5,762 nucleotides of DNA. It comes from Lactobacillus sp. UBA5815. Its GTDB lineage: Bacteria > Bacillota > Bacilli > Lactobacillales > Lactobacillaceae. The first letter of the stretch is position 1; each line of letters begins with the position of its first letter. The notes under the pieces were generated by a model. The model was not told where the DNA came from and searched no databases. It saw nothing but the letters and a program-made list of their open reading frames with translations. Below, piece by piece: positions 1 to 5,469 of the stretch. The translations under genes and the position numbers were made by a program. The stretch lies in the NCBI GenBank assembly GCA_002417825.1, contig DICX01000002.1, positions 1 through 5,762 of the forward strand, given 5' to 3'.

Positions 1-1
1 A

Positions 2-442
2 CAAGTTAATTTGACGGCTGGACTAGATTACGCTTCGCTAGTCAAAGCAGCTTTGCGACATCGTCCAGATATTTTGATCATTGGTGAAATCAGAGATGAG
101 ACAACAGCTGACATCGCAATGAATGCCGCATTGAGTGGACATACGGTTCTGGCAACTGTTCATGCTAAAAGTACGTTTCAAACGATTGAGCGACTTAAAG
201 GTCTGGGAGTCAGCTCTATTGTTTTAAAAAACTGCTTGACCGCAATTTGTTACCAGCGACTTTTGCCAACTTGTGATCAGCGAATCAGTGGTTTATTTGA
301 TATTGCATCGTCTAAAAAATTGCAAAATGCGTTAGAGATGCCAAGTAACAATGATTTTGTCAACTGGTCCGAACATTTAACTGTATTGAGAGAAAAGGGG
401 ATCATTGATGACGAAACTTGGAAAGAATATCAAACAGGCTAG
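2..442 (+). CDS. comGA: ComGA, competence pilus assembly ATPase (3' part only)
   Basis: Traffic ATPase of the PilB/GspE family that powers assembly of the transformation pilus from the cytoplasmic face of the membrane. The frame is open from the left edge; the visible 146 residues are the C-terminal part of a protein usually about 320-355 residues long, so Walker A and the true start lie upstream. Seen here: the QVN(x)TAGLDYASLVKAALR stretch, Walker B region with GEIRDE (fragment residues 28-33), and the family histidine motif SGHTVLATVH (45-54). Three cysteines follow (78, 83, 91), in the region where PilB-type ATPases often carry a metal-binding Cys cluster, but the spacing here is not a clean CxxC pair. 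The gene ends with TAG and overlaps comGB by 35 bases. A TTG at position 11 is an internal Leu codon, not a start. Family assignment is very secure because of motifs and operon context. Confidence 0.96.
   Translation, partial: QVNLTAGLDYASLVKAALRHRPDILIIGEIRDETTADIAMNAALSGHTVLATVHAKSTFQTIERLKGLGVSSIVLKNCLTAICYQRLLPTCDQRISGLFDIASSKKLQNALEMPSNNDFVNWSEHLTVLREKGIIDDETWKEYQTG
393..400 (+). promoter_or_regulatory. Ribosome binding site of comGB
   Basis: AAAAGGGG lies inside the comGA coding region, 7 bases before the ATG at 408. This spacing favours ATG 408 over the TTG codon directly before it at 405, which would sit only 4 bases from the site. Confidence 0.7.
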
Positions 443-1406
443 ATTCAAATCAACTGAGCAACTTCTGTTTTTGAATTATTTACAGCAGATTTTAGATAGT
501 GGCTATTCTTTGAATGAAGGGCTGACTATTTTACAAACCTTCTGGCCAAGTAAAAAAGAAGTATTGCATGATTTTGCTTTGAAGCTCGAGGCAGGTCAGT
601 CTTTTGGCAATTTGCTTGTCCAATACGGCTTTAACCAGACAATTGCCGCACAACTTGATTTAGCAATGCAGGAAGGGAACATCAGCGCCTGTTTGAATCA
701 ATTGAGTCAGCTTTTGAAAGTGAAAGAAAAGCAGCTTAAGCGCTTAAAATCTGAACTCGCCTATCCTGCTCTTTTAGTGATGATGCTGTTGAGTTTATTG
801 ATTTTCATGCAGACTTTTTTAAAGGAATTCAGTAGTACGATGGGAATTGGAAACTTGATTCTTATTGGTCTTTCAATCCTTTTTTTGCTATTTTTAGGTG
901 GCCTTTTTTGGCTATTGGTACTTTTAAAAAGACAAGATTATATCTCTTTAAAAAAATTGGCTTATTTTCCTGTGATTAAAACGCCTATTCGCCTATACGT
1001 CCATTATTTAGTGATCTATGATTTATCTTTTTTGCTAAAGAATGGTTTTTCGCTCAGACAGATTTGTCAGCTCAATGAAGAACAACCTAAAGGTTCATTG
1101 CAAGCTATTTTGGCAAATAAAGTTCGTTTGAAGCTTGAACAGGGCAAGACACTTCAAGAAATCATCGATCATGAACTTTTTTTGCCTAATGCGTTGAACT
1201 GGCTTTTAAATACTGGAACTTCTCCAGAAGCTTTAGGAGATAAATTATTGCTCTTTGGTCATACACTCTTTTTCGAGCTTGTGATTTCACTGAAAAAAGT
1301 TGTTTTGAATGTTCAGCCGATTTGTCTATTAATGATCGGTGCAGCTGTTATTGGGATCTATTTAAAATTATTATTGCCGATGTATGGCATGATGCAGCAT
1401 CTTTAA
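408..1406 (+). CDS. comGB: ComGB, polytopic membrane platform protein of the DNA-uptake pilus
   Basis: GspF/PilC-type inner-membrane protein on which ComGA acts to add pseudopilins to the growing competence pilus. The product is 332 residues from ATG 408. It shows the two-repeat layout of the family: a soluble segment (about 15-118) with the family features SGYSLNEGL and GQSFGNLL, then membrane helices at about 120-138 and 150-173, a second soluble repeat (about 180-300, with NGFSLRQICQL and a GKTLQEII counterpart), and a last helix at about 303-325. Length matches other ComGB proteins. It overlaps comGA by 35 bases, which suggests translational coupling, and is followed after 21 bases by comGC. 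Identification rests on repeat architecture, hydrophobic pattern and position between comGA and comGC. Confidence 0.95.
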   Translation: MTKLGKNIKQARFKSTEQLLFLNYLQQILDSGYSLNEGLTILQTFWPSKKEVLHDFALKLEAGQSFGNLLVQYGFNQTIAAQLDLAMQEGNISACLNQLSQLLKVKEKQLKRLKSELAYPALLVMMLLSLLIFMQTFLKEFSSTMGIGNLILIGLSILFLLFLGGLFWLLVLLKRQDYISLKKLAYFPVIKTPIRLYVHYLVIYDLSFLLKNGFSLRQICQLNEEQPKGSLQAILANKVRLKLEQGKTLQEIIDHELFLPNALNWLLNTGTSPEALGDKLLLFGHTLFFELVISLKKVVLNVQPICLLMIGAAVIGIYLKLLLPMYGMMQHL

Positions 1407-1413
1407 TTAAAAA

Positions 1414-1420
1414 AGAAGGA
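1414..1420 (+). promoter_or_regulatory. Ribosome binding site of comGC
   Basis: AGAAGGA lies 7 bases before the comGC ATG at 1428. Together with the comGG and methyltransferase sites it is one of the best Shine-Dalgarno matches in the window, which fits the need for many copies of the major pseudopilin. Confidence 0.75.
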
Positions 1421-1427
1421 TTGAAAA

Positions 1428-1754
1428 ATGAAATCAAAATCTTGGATCCAAACCCGTCATCGAGCTAAAGGATTCACTTTAATCGAAATGGTTATCGTGA
1501 TTGCAATTATTGCAATGCTGATCTTATTGATTGCACCTAATCTTGGTGCGCAAAAGGATCGTGCTTCAGATAAAGCAGATGATGCTTTTAGAACCACCTT
1601 GCAAACACAATATGAATTAGCAAAGGAAGATCATTGCAGTAGTTTTGCCGAAATGGCCGAGAAAGATTATTTAACTAAACAACAATTAGAAAAAGCCAAC
1701 GCAGGATATCTTTTAGAAAATGGCGTTGTGATCACAAAAGATGGAAAAAAATAG
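1428..1754 (+). CDS. comGC: ComGC, major competence pseudopilin
   Basis: Main structural subunit of the transformation pilus. The 108-residue precursor has a basic 15-residue leader ending in KG, then FTLIE: the classic class III (type IV prepilin) site, cut by ComC/PilD between Gly15 and Phe16, with the conserved Glu at mature position 5 (residue 20). A hydrophobic helix covers residues 16-37 (VIVIAIIAMLILLIAP), followed by a small, largely charged C-terminal domain with LTKQQLEKANAGY, resembling ComGC of other Firmicutes. The mature protein would be 93 residues with one cysteine. It has its own good ribosome site and overlaps comGD by 14 bases. Processing is inferred from the motif; no prepilin peptidase gene is in the window. 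Confidence 0.97.
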   Translation: MKSKSWIQTRHRAKGFTLIEMVIVIAIIAMLILLIAPNLGAQKDRASDKADDAFRTTLQTQYELAKEDHCSSFAEMAEKDYLTKQQLEKANAGYLLENGVVITKDGKK

Positions 1755-2187
1755 GCTTTGTGCTTTTACTCTTCTTGAAACAGTGACAGTTTTATTAGTT
1801 ACTGTGTTGATTTTGGGGATTCCACCTATTCTGTTAAAAGGATTTCAAGCTCGTCAAGAGATGGATCAAGCCATCAAATTGACTAAGGCAGAACTTTCTC
1901 ATGCAAGTTATTACGCAACATTGACTAATTGTGAAGTGAATATCATCAATGCACGTGAAAGTCATCTTTTGATTTTTTATTATGCACAAAAAGATCGAAC
2001 AACGAAGATTAAAAAAGTTCAATTTAGCCCACGCGTGACGTGTTGGACAACTTATGATAATTTTCATATCAATCAGGAGGGCAAGATGTCACCTACGACG
2101 TTTACATTCAATTGTGATGGGAAAACACGACAGTTAAAAATACAAATGCAATGGGGAAAGCAGGTTTTAAATGAAATATCATCATAA
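1741..2187 (+). CDS. comGD: ComGD, minor competence pseudopilin
   Basis: Minor pseudopilin expected to help initiate or cap the competence pilus. The 148-residue precursor has a very short leader MEKNRLCA followed by FTLLE and a hydrophobic helix (about 9-30). The residue before the cut is Ala8, not the usual Gly; from memory, streptococcal ComGD also has KAFT at this place, so cleavage is plausible. Glu13 is the +5 glutamate. The C-terminal domain has three cysteines (in TNCEV, VTCWT, FNCDG), which could allow a disulfide outside the membrane. The ATG at 1741 overlaps the end of comGC by 14 bases and has only a weak AAAAG upstream, so expression probably depends on coupling to comGC. No alternative in-frame start fits the pilin motif better. 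Confidence 0.93.
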   Translation: MEKNRLCAFTLLETVTVLLVTVLILGIPPILLKGFQARQEMDQAIKLTKAELSHASYYATLTNCEVNIINARESHLLIFYYAQKDRTTKIKKVQFSPRVTCWTTYDNFHINQEGKMSPTTFTFNCDGKTRQLKIQMQWGKQVLNEISS

Positions 2188-2449
2188 AACAGCTGGTTTT
2201 TTATTGCTGGAAAGTTGTTTAGCTTTGATTGTGCTGACTTTGGTCGCTCATTTACTCTTGATCAGTGTTGGTGAAACAAGGAAAATCAAAAATATTCAAG
2301 AACTTCGTGTGGATCGTGCTTATGTGGCCTACGTGTTCAAAAAGACGGCTTGCTCGCGTTTGCTTGTACATGATCATTGGTATCATAAAGAGACATCAAA
2401 TTCAATTTATGATGAAACCGTAGATAGACGCTATGAAATCAAAAATTAA
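2171..2449 (+). CDS. comGE: ComGE, minor competence pseudopilin
   Basis: Small pseudopilin of 92 residues. Leader MKYHHKTAG is followed by FLLLE, giving a predicted ComC cut after Gly9 and the +5 glutamate at residue 14, then a hydrophobic helix to about residue 30 (CLALIVLTLVAHLLLISV). The rest is short, basic and weakly conserved, as usual for ComGE, so the name comes from the motif plus position between comGD and comGF. It overlaps comGD by 17 bases and comGF by 17 bases. The upstream region GGGGAAAGCAGG offers a moderate ribosome site. The function is inferred to be in pilus assembly rather than catalysis. Confidence 0.9.
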   Translation: MKYHHKTAGFLLLESCLALIVLTLVAHLLLISVGETRKIKNIQELRVDRAYVAYVFKKTACSRLLVHDHWYHKETSNSIYDETVDRRYEIKN

Positions 2450-3011
2450 AGGTTTTACGATGATTGAAGCTGTTTTGGCATTGGTTATCGTAAGCTTTTG
2501 TCTGGTGACACAGTCTGTTTTAATGGCGCCTCTTAAATCAATCGGACGACTCAAGAATGAATCTAATGAAATTTTATATAGTTATGTTCAATTAGATCAA
2601 TTTTTAAAGAAAAAGGGTCCTTTTGAACTTGATCATGAGCAAAGTACTGATAAAGAGGTCCATCTTATTCCAGTAACAGCATCAAAAGATGATGCTGTAA
2701 AAGTTGATGAAAAAGCTAAGAGTTATCGAATTCAAAAGTATGGTGATATGATTCGCTTGACTGGAGATACTCAAGGGCATATGCCACTTTTTGTTGGCAT
2801 TAAGGATGCTGTTTTTGTGGTACATGAAAATCAGCTCACGATATTGATTACAGAAAAAGATAACCGGAAAACACAATGGCATTATGAATTATCATCAAAG
2901 GGTCAAAAGGCGCAGTTAGAAGAACATCAGTCAAGCAAAAAGGAACTTTCAAATGAAAAAATCAATTCAAGTAAAGTTCAAAAAGAGATTGCGCCATCAA
3001 GTGACAGGTAA
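2433..3011 (+). CDS. comGF: ComGF, minor competence pseudopilin with long charged tail
   Basis: Pseudopilin-like protein of 192 residues. The leader MKSKIKG is followed by FTMIE, a textbook class III site (cut after Gly7, Glu12 at +5), and a hydrophobic helix (about 8-32). The middle region includes YSYVQLDQFL and the pattern YRIQKYGDMIRLTG around residues 97-110, with the alternating beta-strand look typical of ComGF, ending in TQWHYEL near residue 150. After that comes a tail of about 40 residues rich in Lys, Glu, Ser and Gln that looks disordered; ComGF is usually nearer 140-160 residues. The last 19 or so tail codons (from about residue 174) overlap the start of comGG. The start has no clear Shine-Dalgarno and sits inside comGE, suggesting translational coupling. 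Confidence 0.92.
   Translation: MKSKIKGFTMIEAVLALVIVSFCLVTQSVLMAPLKSIGRLKNESNEILYSYVQLDQFLKKKGPFELDHEQSTDKEVHLIPVTASKDDAVKVDEKAKSYRIQKYGDMIRLTGDTQGHMPLFVGIKDAVFVVHENQLTILITEKDNRKTQWHYELSSKGQKAQLEEHQSSKKELSNEKINSSKVQKEIAPSSDR
2940..2944 (+). promoter_or_regulatory. Ribosome binding site of comGG
   Basis: AAGGA within an AAAAAGGAA run, 8 bases before the ATG at 2953 and inside comGF. It decides the comGG start and shows that the 59-base overlap is meant to be translated in both frames. Confidence 0.65.
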
Positions 3012-3156
3012 TAGCTTGATGAGTGCTATTTTAATTATGATAGTTAGTTTGTTATTTATTCAATTTTATGTGCAGTGTTTGAAATTGATTATGGAAGGTA
3101 ATCAATTTCTTATTCAATATTTTTCAACCATTGCCGCTTGCTCAATTTGGAATTGA
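2953..3156 (+). CDS. comGG: ComGG-like protein, last gene of the comG operon (very short)
   Basis: A 67-residue membrane-anchored protein in the comGG position. A strongly basic N-terminus (about residues 2-16, many Lys/Arg) is followed by TGNSLMSAILIMIVSLLFIQFYV, a single hydrophobic helix spanning about 20-40, and a short tail with no recognisable domain. If cut like a pseudopilin, Gly19 would be the pre-cleavage residue, but mature position 5 is Ser24 rather than Glu, so processing is uncertain. ComGG proteins are poorly conserved and are commonly about 90-125 residues, so this one is short. A good Shine-Dalgarno supports the start. The gene overlaps comGF by 59 bases and ends 41 bases before the methyltransferase start. 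The name rests mainly on position and general layout; a truncated comGG remains possible. Confidence 0.75.
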   Translation: MKKSIQVKFKKRLRHQVTGNSLMSAILIMIVSLLFIQFYVQCLKLIMEGNQFLIQYFSTIAACSIWN

Positions 3157-3184
3157 ATTTTAAAATAGAAAGAGCGGTTTTTTT
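3134..3184 (+). terminator. Weak candidate terminator or attenuator after comGG
   Basis: CCGCT (3134-3138) can pair with AGCGG (3173-3177), directly followed by seven T residues (3178-3184). Inside the loop, CAATT and AATTG (3143-3147 / 3151-3155) form a small second hairpin. The outer stem is only 5 bp with a 34-base loop, so strength is doubtful; it could partly end the comG transcript before the methyltransferase, or be chance in an AT-rich gap. Confidence 0.3.
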
Positions 3185-3193
3185 AAAGGAGGA
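3185..3193 (+). promoter_or_regulatory. Strong ribosome binding site deciding a TTG start
   Basis: AAAGGAGGA is a near-perfect Shine-Dalgarno. The core AGGAGG ends 5 bases before TTG 3198. An in-frame TTG at 3138 lies upstream of the site and has none of its own, and the first in-frame ATG (3213) is about 20 bases downstream, so TTG 3198 is the best start. Confidence 0.85.
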
Positions 3194-3197
3194 CAAA

Positions 3198-4205
3198 TTG
3201 AAGCTTGAGAAAATGCAAACCCTTTTTAGTCAGGTTGAAGATGCTGTCACATGCTTGCAAGTGGATTTAAATGTATCTTTTGAAGCCGCACTAACTGAGA
3301 CTTTTGATAATCTTGAACATGACCAGATTCGTGTTGAGGCAGGTGCACCGACACAAGAGCAAGTTCAAACGCTTATCAAAAAATATCGAACGCTTCATTA
3401 TGAAACGATTAGTTATCATGATCGCGCACAGCTTTTTTCTTTGTTGACATTGAAAGCAATGGTTGAAAGTAAAAGGCCAAGCAATCAAATGCCGACGCCG
3501 CCAATTATTGCAACAGTTATTGCTTTATTGGCGCAACGTTTGTTGCCTAATCGATCTTTGAAAGTAATTGATCCCGCAATTGGCACTGGTCAACTTCTAG
3601 CAAACGTAATCGCTGAATTGCAGCAAGTGCATCACTCACAGAATATTTTTCAACTGGCAGGTATCGATAATGATGAAACACTGCTTGATAATGCGGATCT
3701 GACTTTTCATTTACATCAGTTTAAGATTGATCTTTTTTGCCAAGATGCATTGCAGCCATGGTTAATAAAACAACCTGATGTCGTGATCAGCGATTTGCCA
3801 GTTGGCTTTTATCCTGATGATGAAAATGCTGAGCATTTTGAACAACATCGGCTTAGAGGTCATTCTTATGCTCATTTGCTCTTTATTGAGCAAATCATTG
3901 AAAACCTAAGACCTAATGGCTTTGCTTTTCTTGTCGTCCCAACGGCGTTGTTTGAATTAGATGAAGGCAACAATTTTATGTCGTGGTTGACTAAAAAAGT
4001 AAATTTGCGTGCCATCATTCAGTTGCCAAGCGACATGTTTCACAAAAAGGCAGATCAGAAACGAATTCTTGTTTTTCAGAATCATGGTGATGCTTCTAAT
4101 AACAACGATGTTCTGATCGCAAAATTAGATTCTTTCAAGCGCAAACAATCACTTGTTGAATTTAACGTGAAATTAAATGATTGGTATGGTAAAACTACAA
4201 AGTAG
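3198..4205 (+). CDS. YtxK-like class I SAM-dependent DNA (adenine-type) methyltransferase
   Basis: A 335-residue protein with the layout of the N6-adenine DNA methyltransferase superfamily (YtxK group). A helical N-terminal region (about 1-95) precedes a Rossmann core: motif I VIDPAIGTGQLL (about 123-134) for SAM binding, an acidic residue in GIDND (155-159), and motif IV SDLPVGFYP (198-206), where adenine methylases carry (D/N)PP(Y/F). The helix-strand segment LRPNGFAFLVVPTALF (about 237-252) and IIQLPSDMF (273-281) resemble HsdM-type enzymes. There is no target-recognition domain and no restriction gene beside it, so it is not an obvious restriction-modification system. In streptococci and other Firmicutes the same family sits between comGG and ackA; whether it acts in competence is unknown. 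Substrate and site are not predictable. Start is TTG 3198. Confidence 0.88.
   Translation: MKLEKMQTLFSQVEDAVTCLQVDLNVSFEAALTETFDNLEHDQIRVEAGAPTQEQVQTLIKKYRTLHYETISYHDRAQLFSLLTLKAMVESKRPSNQMPTPPIIATVIALLAQRLLPNRSLKVIDPAIGTGQLLANVIAELQQVHHSQNIFQLAGIDNDETLLDNADLTFHLHQFKIDLFCQDALQPWLIKQPDVVISDLPVGFYPDDENAEHFEQHRLRGHSYAHLLFIEQIIENLRPNGFAFLVVPTALFELDEGNNFMSWLTKKVNLRAIIQLPSDMFHKKADQKRILVFQNHGDASNNNDVLIAKLDSFKRKQSLVEFNVKLNDWYGKTTK
4162..4190 (+). promoter_or_regulatory. Candidate ackA promoter inside the methyltransferase 3' end
   Basis: TTAACG (4162-4167) as a -35 and TATGGT (4185-4190) as a -10 are separated by 17 bases, with TG one base before the -10 (extended -10). Each hexamer matches the sigma-A consensus at 4 of 6 positions. 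It would start transcription about 33 bases before ackA. A highly expressed metabolic gene would be expected to have its own promoter, but the match is modest. Confidence 0.3.
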
Positions 4206-4213
4206 GTTAGAAA

Positions 4214-4219
4214 AGAAGG
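4214..4219 (+). promoter_or_regulatory. Ribosome binding site of ackA
   Basis: AGAAGG in the 24-base gap between the methyltransferase stop and ackA, 10 bases before ATG 4230. Confidence 0.6.
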
Positions 4220-4229
4220 TAGTCAATCA

Positions 4230-5417
4230 ATGAATAAAATTTTAGCTATTAATTCTGGTAGTTCCTCTTTTAAATATAAGTTATTTTCAATTCCAGATGA
4301 AACAGTGATTGCTGAAGGTTTGGGCGATCGTATTGGAATTTCAGGTTCAACGTTTGATATTAAATTGTCAGACGGTACTAAGCATCAAGAAAAAGTAGCA
4401 CTTCCTGATCAAGAAACTGCAGTTAAATTATTGCTGAATTGGCTTATCAAATATCATTGTATTTCTGATTTAAAAGAAATCGTTGGTGTTGGTCACCGTA
4501 TCGTGAATGGGGGAGAAATCTTTCCAGATAGTGCCTTGATCGATAAGAACAATTTGCATAAAATATTTGACCTCACAGATTATGCACCATTGCATAACCC
4601 AGCTGAAGGTCGTGGTATCAAAGCTTTTATGAAATTGTTGCCAGGCGTTCCACAAGTTGGCGTTTTTGATACCTCTTTCCATCAAAGTTTGGATCCTGTT
4701 CACTATCTTTACTCGGTTCCTTATGAATATTATGATAAATATAAGGCAAGAAAATATGGTGCTCACGGGACTTCTGTTCGGTACGTTGCCTCTCGCACGG
4801 CTGAGTTGCTCAATCGTCCATTAAAAGAACTTAAATTGATCGTTTGTCATTTAGGTTCTGGTGCGTCGATTACTGCAGTCAAAGATGGTAAGTCTTTTGA
4901 CACTTCAATGGGATTTTCACCATTAGCCGGAATCACAATGGGAACCCGTAGTGGGGATGTTGATCCATCTTTGCTTCAATTTGTGATGAAGAAAGAAAAT
5001 ATTACTGATTTCGACCAGATGATCGATATCTTGAATCATAAGTCTGGTTTGTTGGGAATTTCTGGTATTTCATCAGACATGCGTGATATTGAAGATCGCG
5101 ATGATAAACGCTCACAATTGGCAATCAAGATTTTCATCAACCGTGTCGTACGTTATGTCGGTTCATATTTGGCAGAAATGCAGGGAGCAGATGCAATCGT
5201 CTTTACTGCTGGTATTGGTGAGAATAGCGCGGATGTTCGTGCTAAAGTGATGTCGTCGCTATCCTTTATCGGGTTGAAGCCAGATTTGAAGGCTAATCAA
5301 TCAAGGGGCGAAAAGATTATCTCAACGCCAGATTCTAAAGTGAAAGCTTTGATCGTTCCAACGGACGAAGAATTAATGATTGAACGTGACGTTGTTCGCC
5401 TTGCTCATTTGAATTAA
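4230..5417 (+). CDS. ackA: Acetate kinase
   Basis: Cytoplasmic enzyme that interconverts acetyl phosphate + ADP and acetate + ATP; in lactic acid bacteria it gives the ATP-yielding last step of acetate formation. The 395-residue length is normal and the protein looks complete. Signature motifs: INSGSSSFK at 7-15 (Asn8), GHRIVNGG at 88-95 (Arg90), His122 in LHNP, VFDTSFH at 145-151 (Asp147, the expected catalytic acid), GAHGTS at 177-182 (His179), HLGSGAS at 207-213, MGTRSGDVDP at 237-246 (Arg240), FTAGIGENS at 326-333 and PTDEE at 377-381 (metal-binding Glu). These correspond to the catalytic residues known from Methanosarcina acetate kinase. It follows the methyltransferase after 24 bases and precedes a strong hairpin, so it is the last protein gene of the run. 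Confidence 0.98.
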   Translation: MNKILAINSGSSSFKYKLFSIPDETVIAEGLGDRIGISGSTFDIKLSDGTKHQEKVALPDQETAVKLLLNWLIKYHCISDLKEIVGVGHRIVNGGEIFPDSALIDKNNLHKIFDLTDYAPLHNPAEGRGIKAFMKLLPGVPQVGVFDTSFHQSLDPVHYLYSVPYEYYDKYKARKYGAHGTSVRYVASRTAELLNRPLKELKLIVCHLGSGASITAVKDGKSFDTSMGFSPLAGITMGTRSGDVDPSLLQFVMKKENITDFDQMIDILNHKSGLLGISGISSDMRDIEDRDDKRSQLAIKIFINRVVRYVGSYLAEMQGADAIVFTAGIGENSADVRAKVMSSLSFIGLKPDLKANQSRGEKIISTPDSKVKALIVPTDEELMIERDVVRLAHLN

Positions 5418-5432
5418 TCTTAAAATTAGCCT

Positions 5433-5465
5433 GACACCTTGATTTTATGTTAAAATCAAGGTGTC
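5433..5465 (+). terminator. Perfect 15-bp hairpin after ackA
   Basis: Arms 5433-5447 and 5451-5465 are exact reverse complements (GACACCTTGATTTTA) around a 3-base loop TGT. It begins 15 bases after the ackA stop and is the natural place for its terminator. The downstream tract is short (TTAT) because tmRNA starts at about 5470, so termination efficiency is uncertain. The symmetry would give the same hairpin on either strand. Confidence 0.65.
5448..5456 (+). promoter_or_regulatory. Probable ssrA extended -10 promoter element
   Basis: TGTTAAAAT fits the extended -10 pattern TGnTATAAT with one mismatch. Transcription would begin at about 5463, leaving a leader of about 7 bases to be trimmed from the tmRNA 5' end. 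A consensus -35 at 16-18 bases is missing; CTGACA (5431-5436) is close to TTGACA but only 14 bases away. The element lies in the loop and 3' arm of the ackA hairpin. Confidence 0.45.
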
Positions 5466-5469
5466 TTAT

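Noticed and set aside
1834..2067. Minus-strand open frame of 77 codons opposite comGD
   Set aside because: It lies wholly inside a well-supported pseudopilin gene, has no recognisable domain or clear ribosome site, and is best explained as an antisense shadow.
2682..2882. Minus-strand open frame opposite comGF, and a similar one at 3291-3488 opposite the methyltransferase
   Set aside because: No motif, no ribosome site, full overlap with real genes.
3100..3170. A frameshift that would extend ComGG into another frame
   Set aside because: The other frames give only a short run ending at TAA 3161-3163, or the methyltransferase frame, with no convincing ComGG-like continuation; the shortness is noted but not called a pseudogene.
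3138..3197. Upstream TTG start adding 20 residues to the methyltransferase
   Set aside because: No Shine-Dalgarno before 3138, it would overlap comGG, and a near-perfect AGGAGG lies 5 bases before TTG 3198.
4470..4766. Minus-strand open frame of 98 codons opposite ackA
   Set aside because: It is opposite the most conserved gene in the window and its translation resembles nothing known; AT-rich codon use creates such frames by chance.
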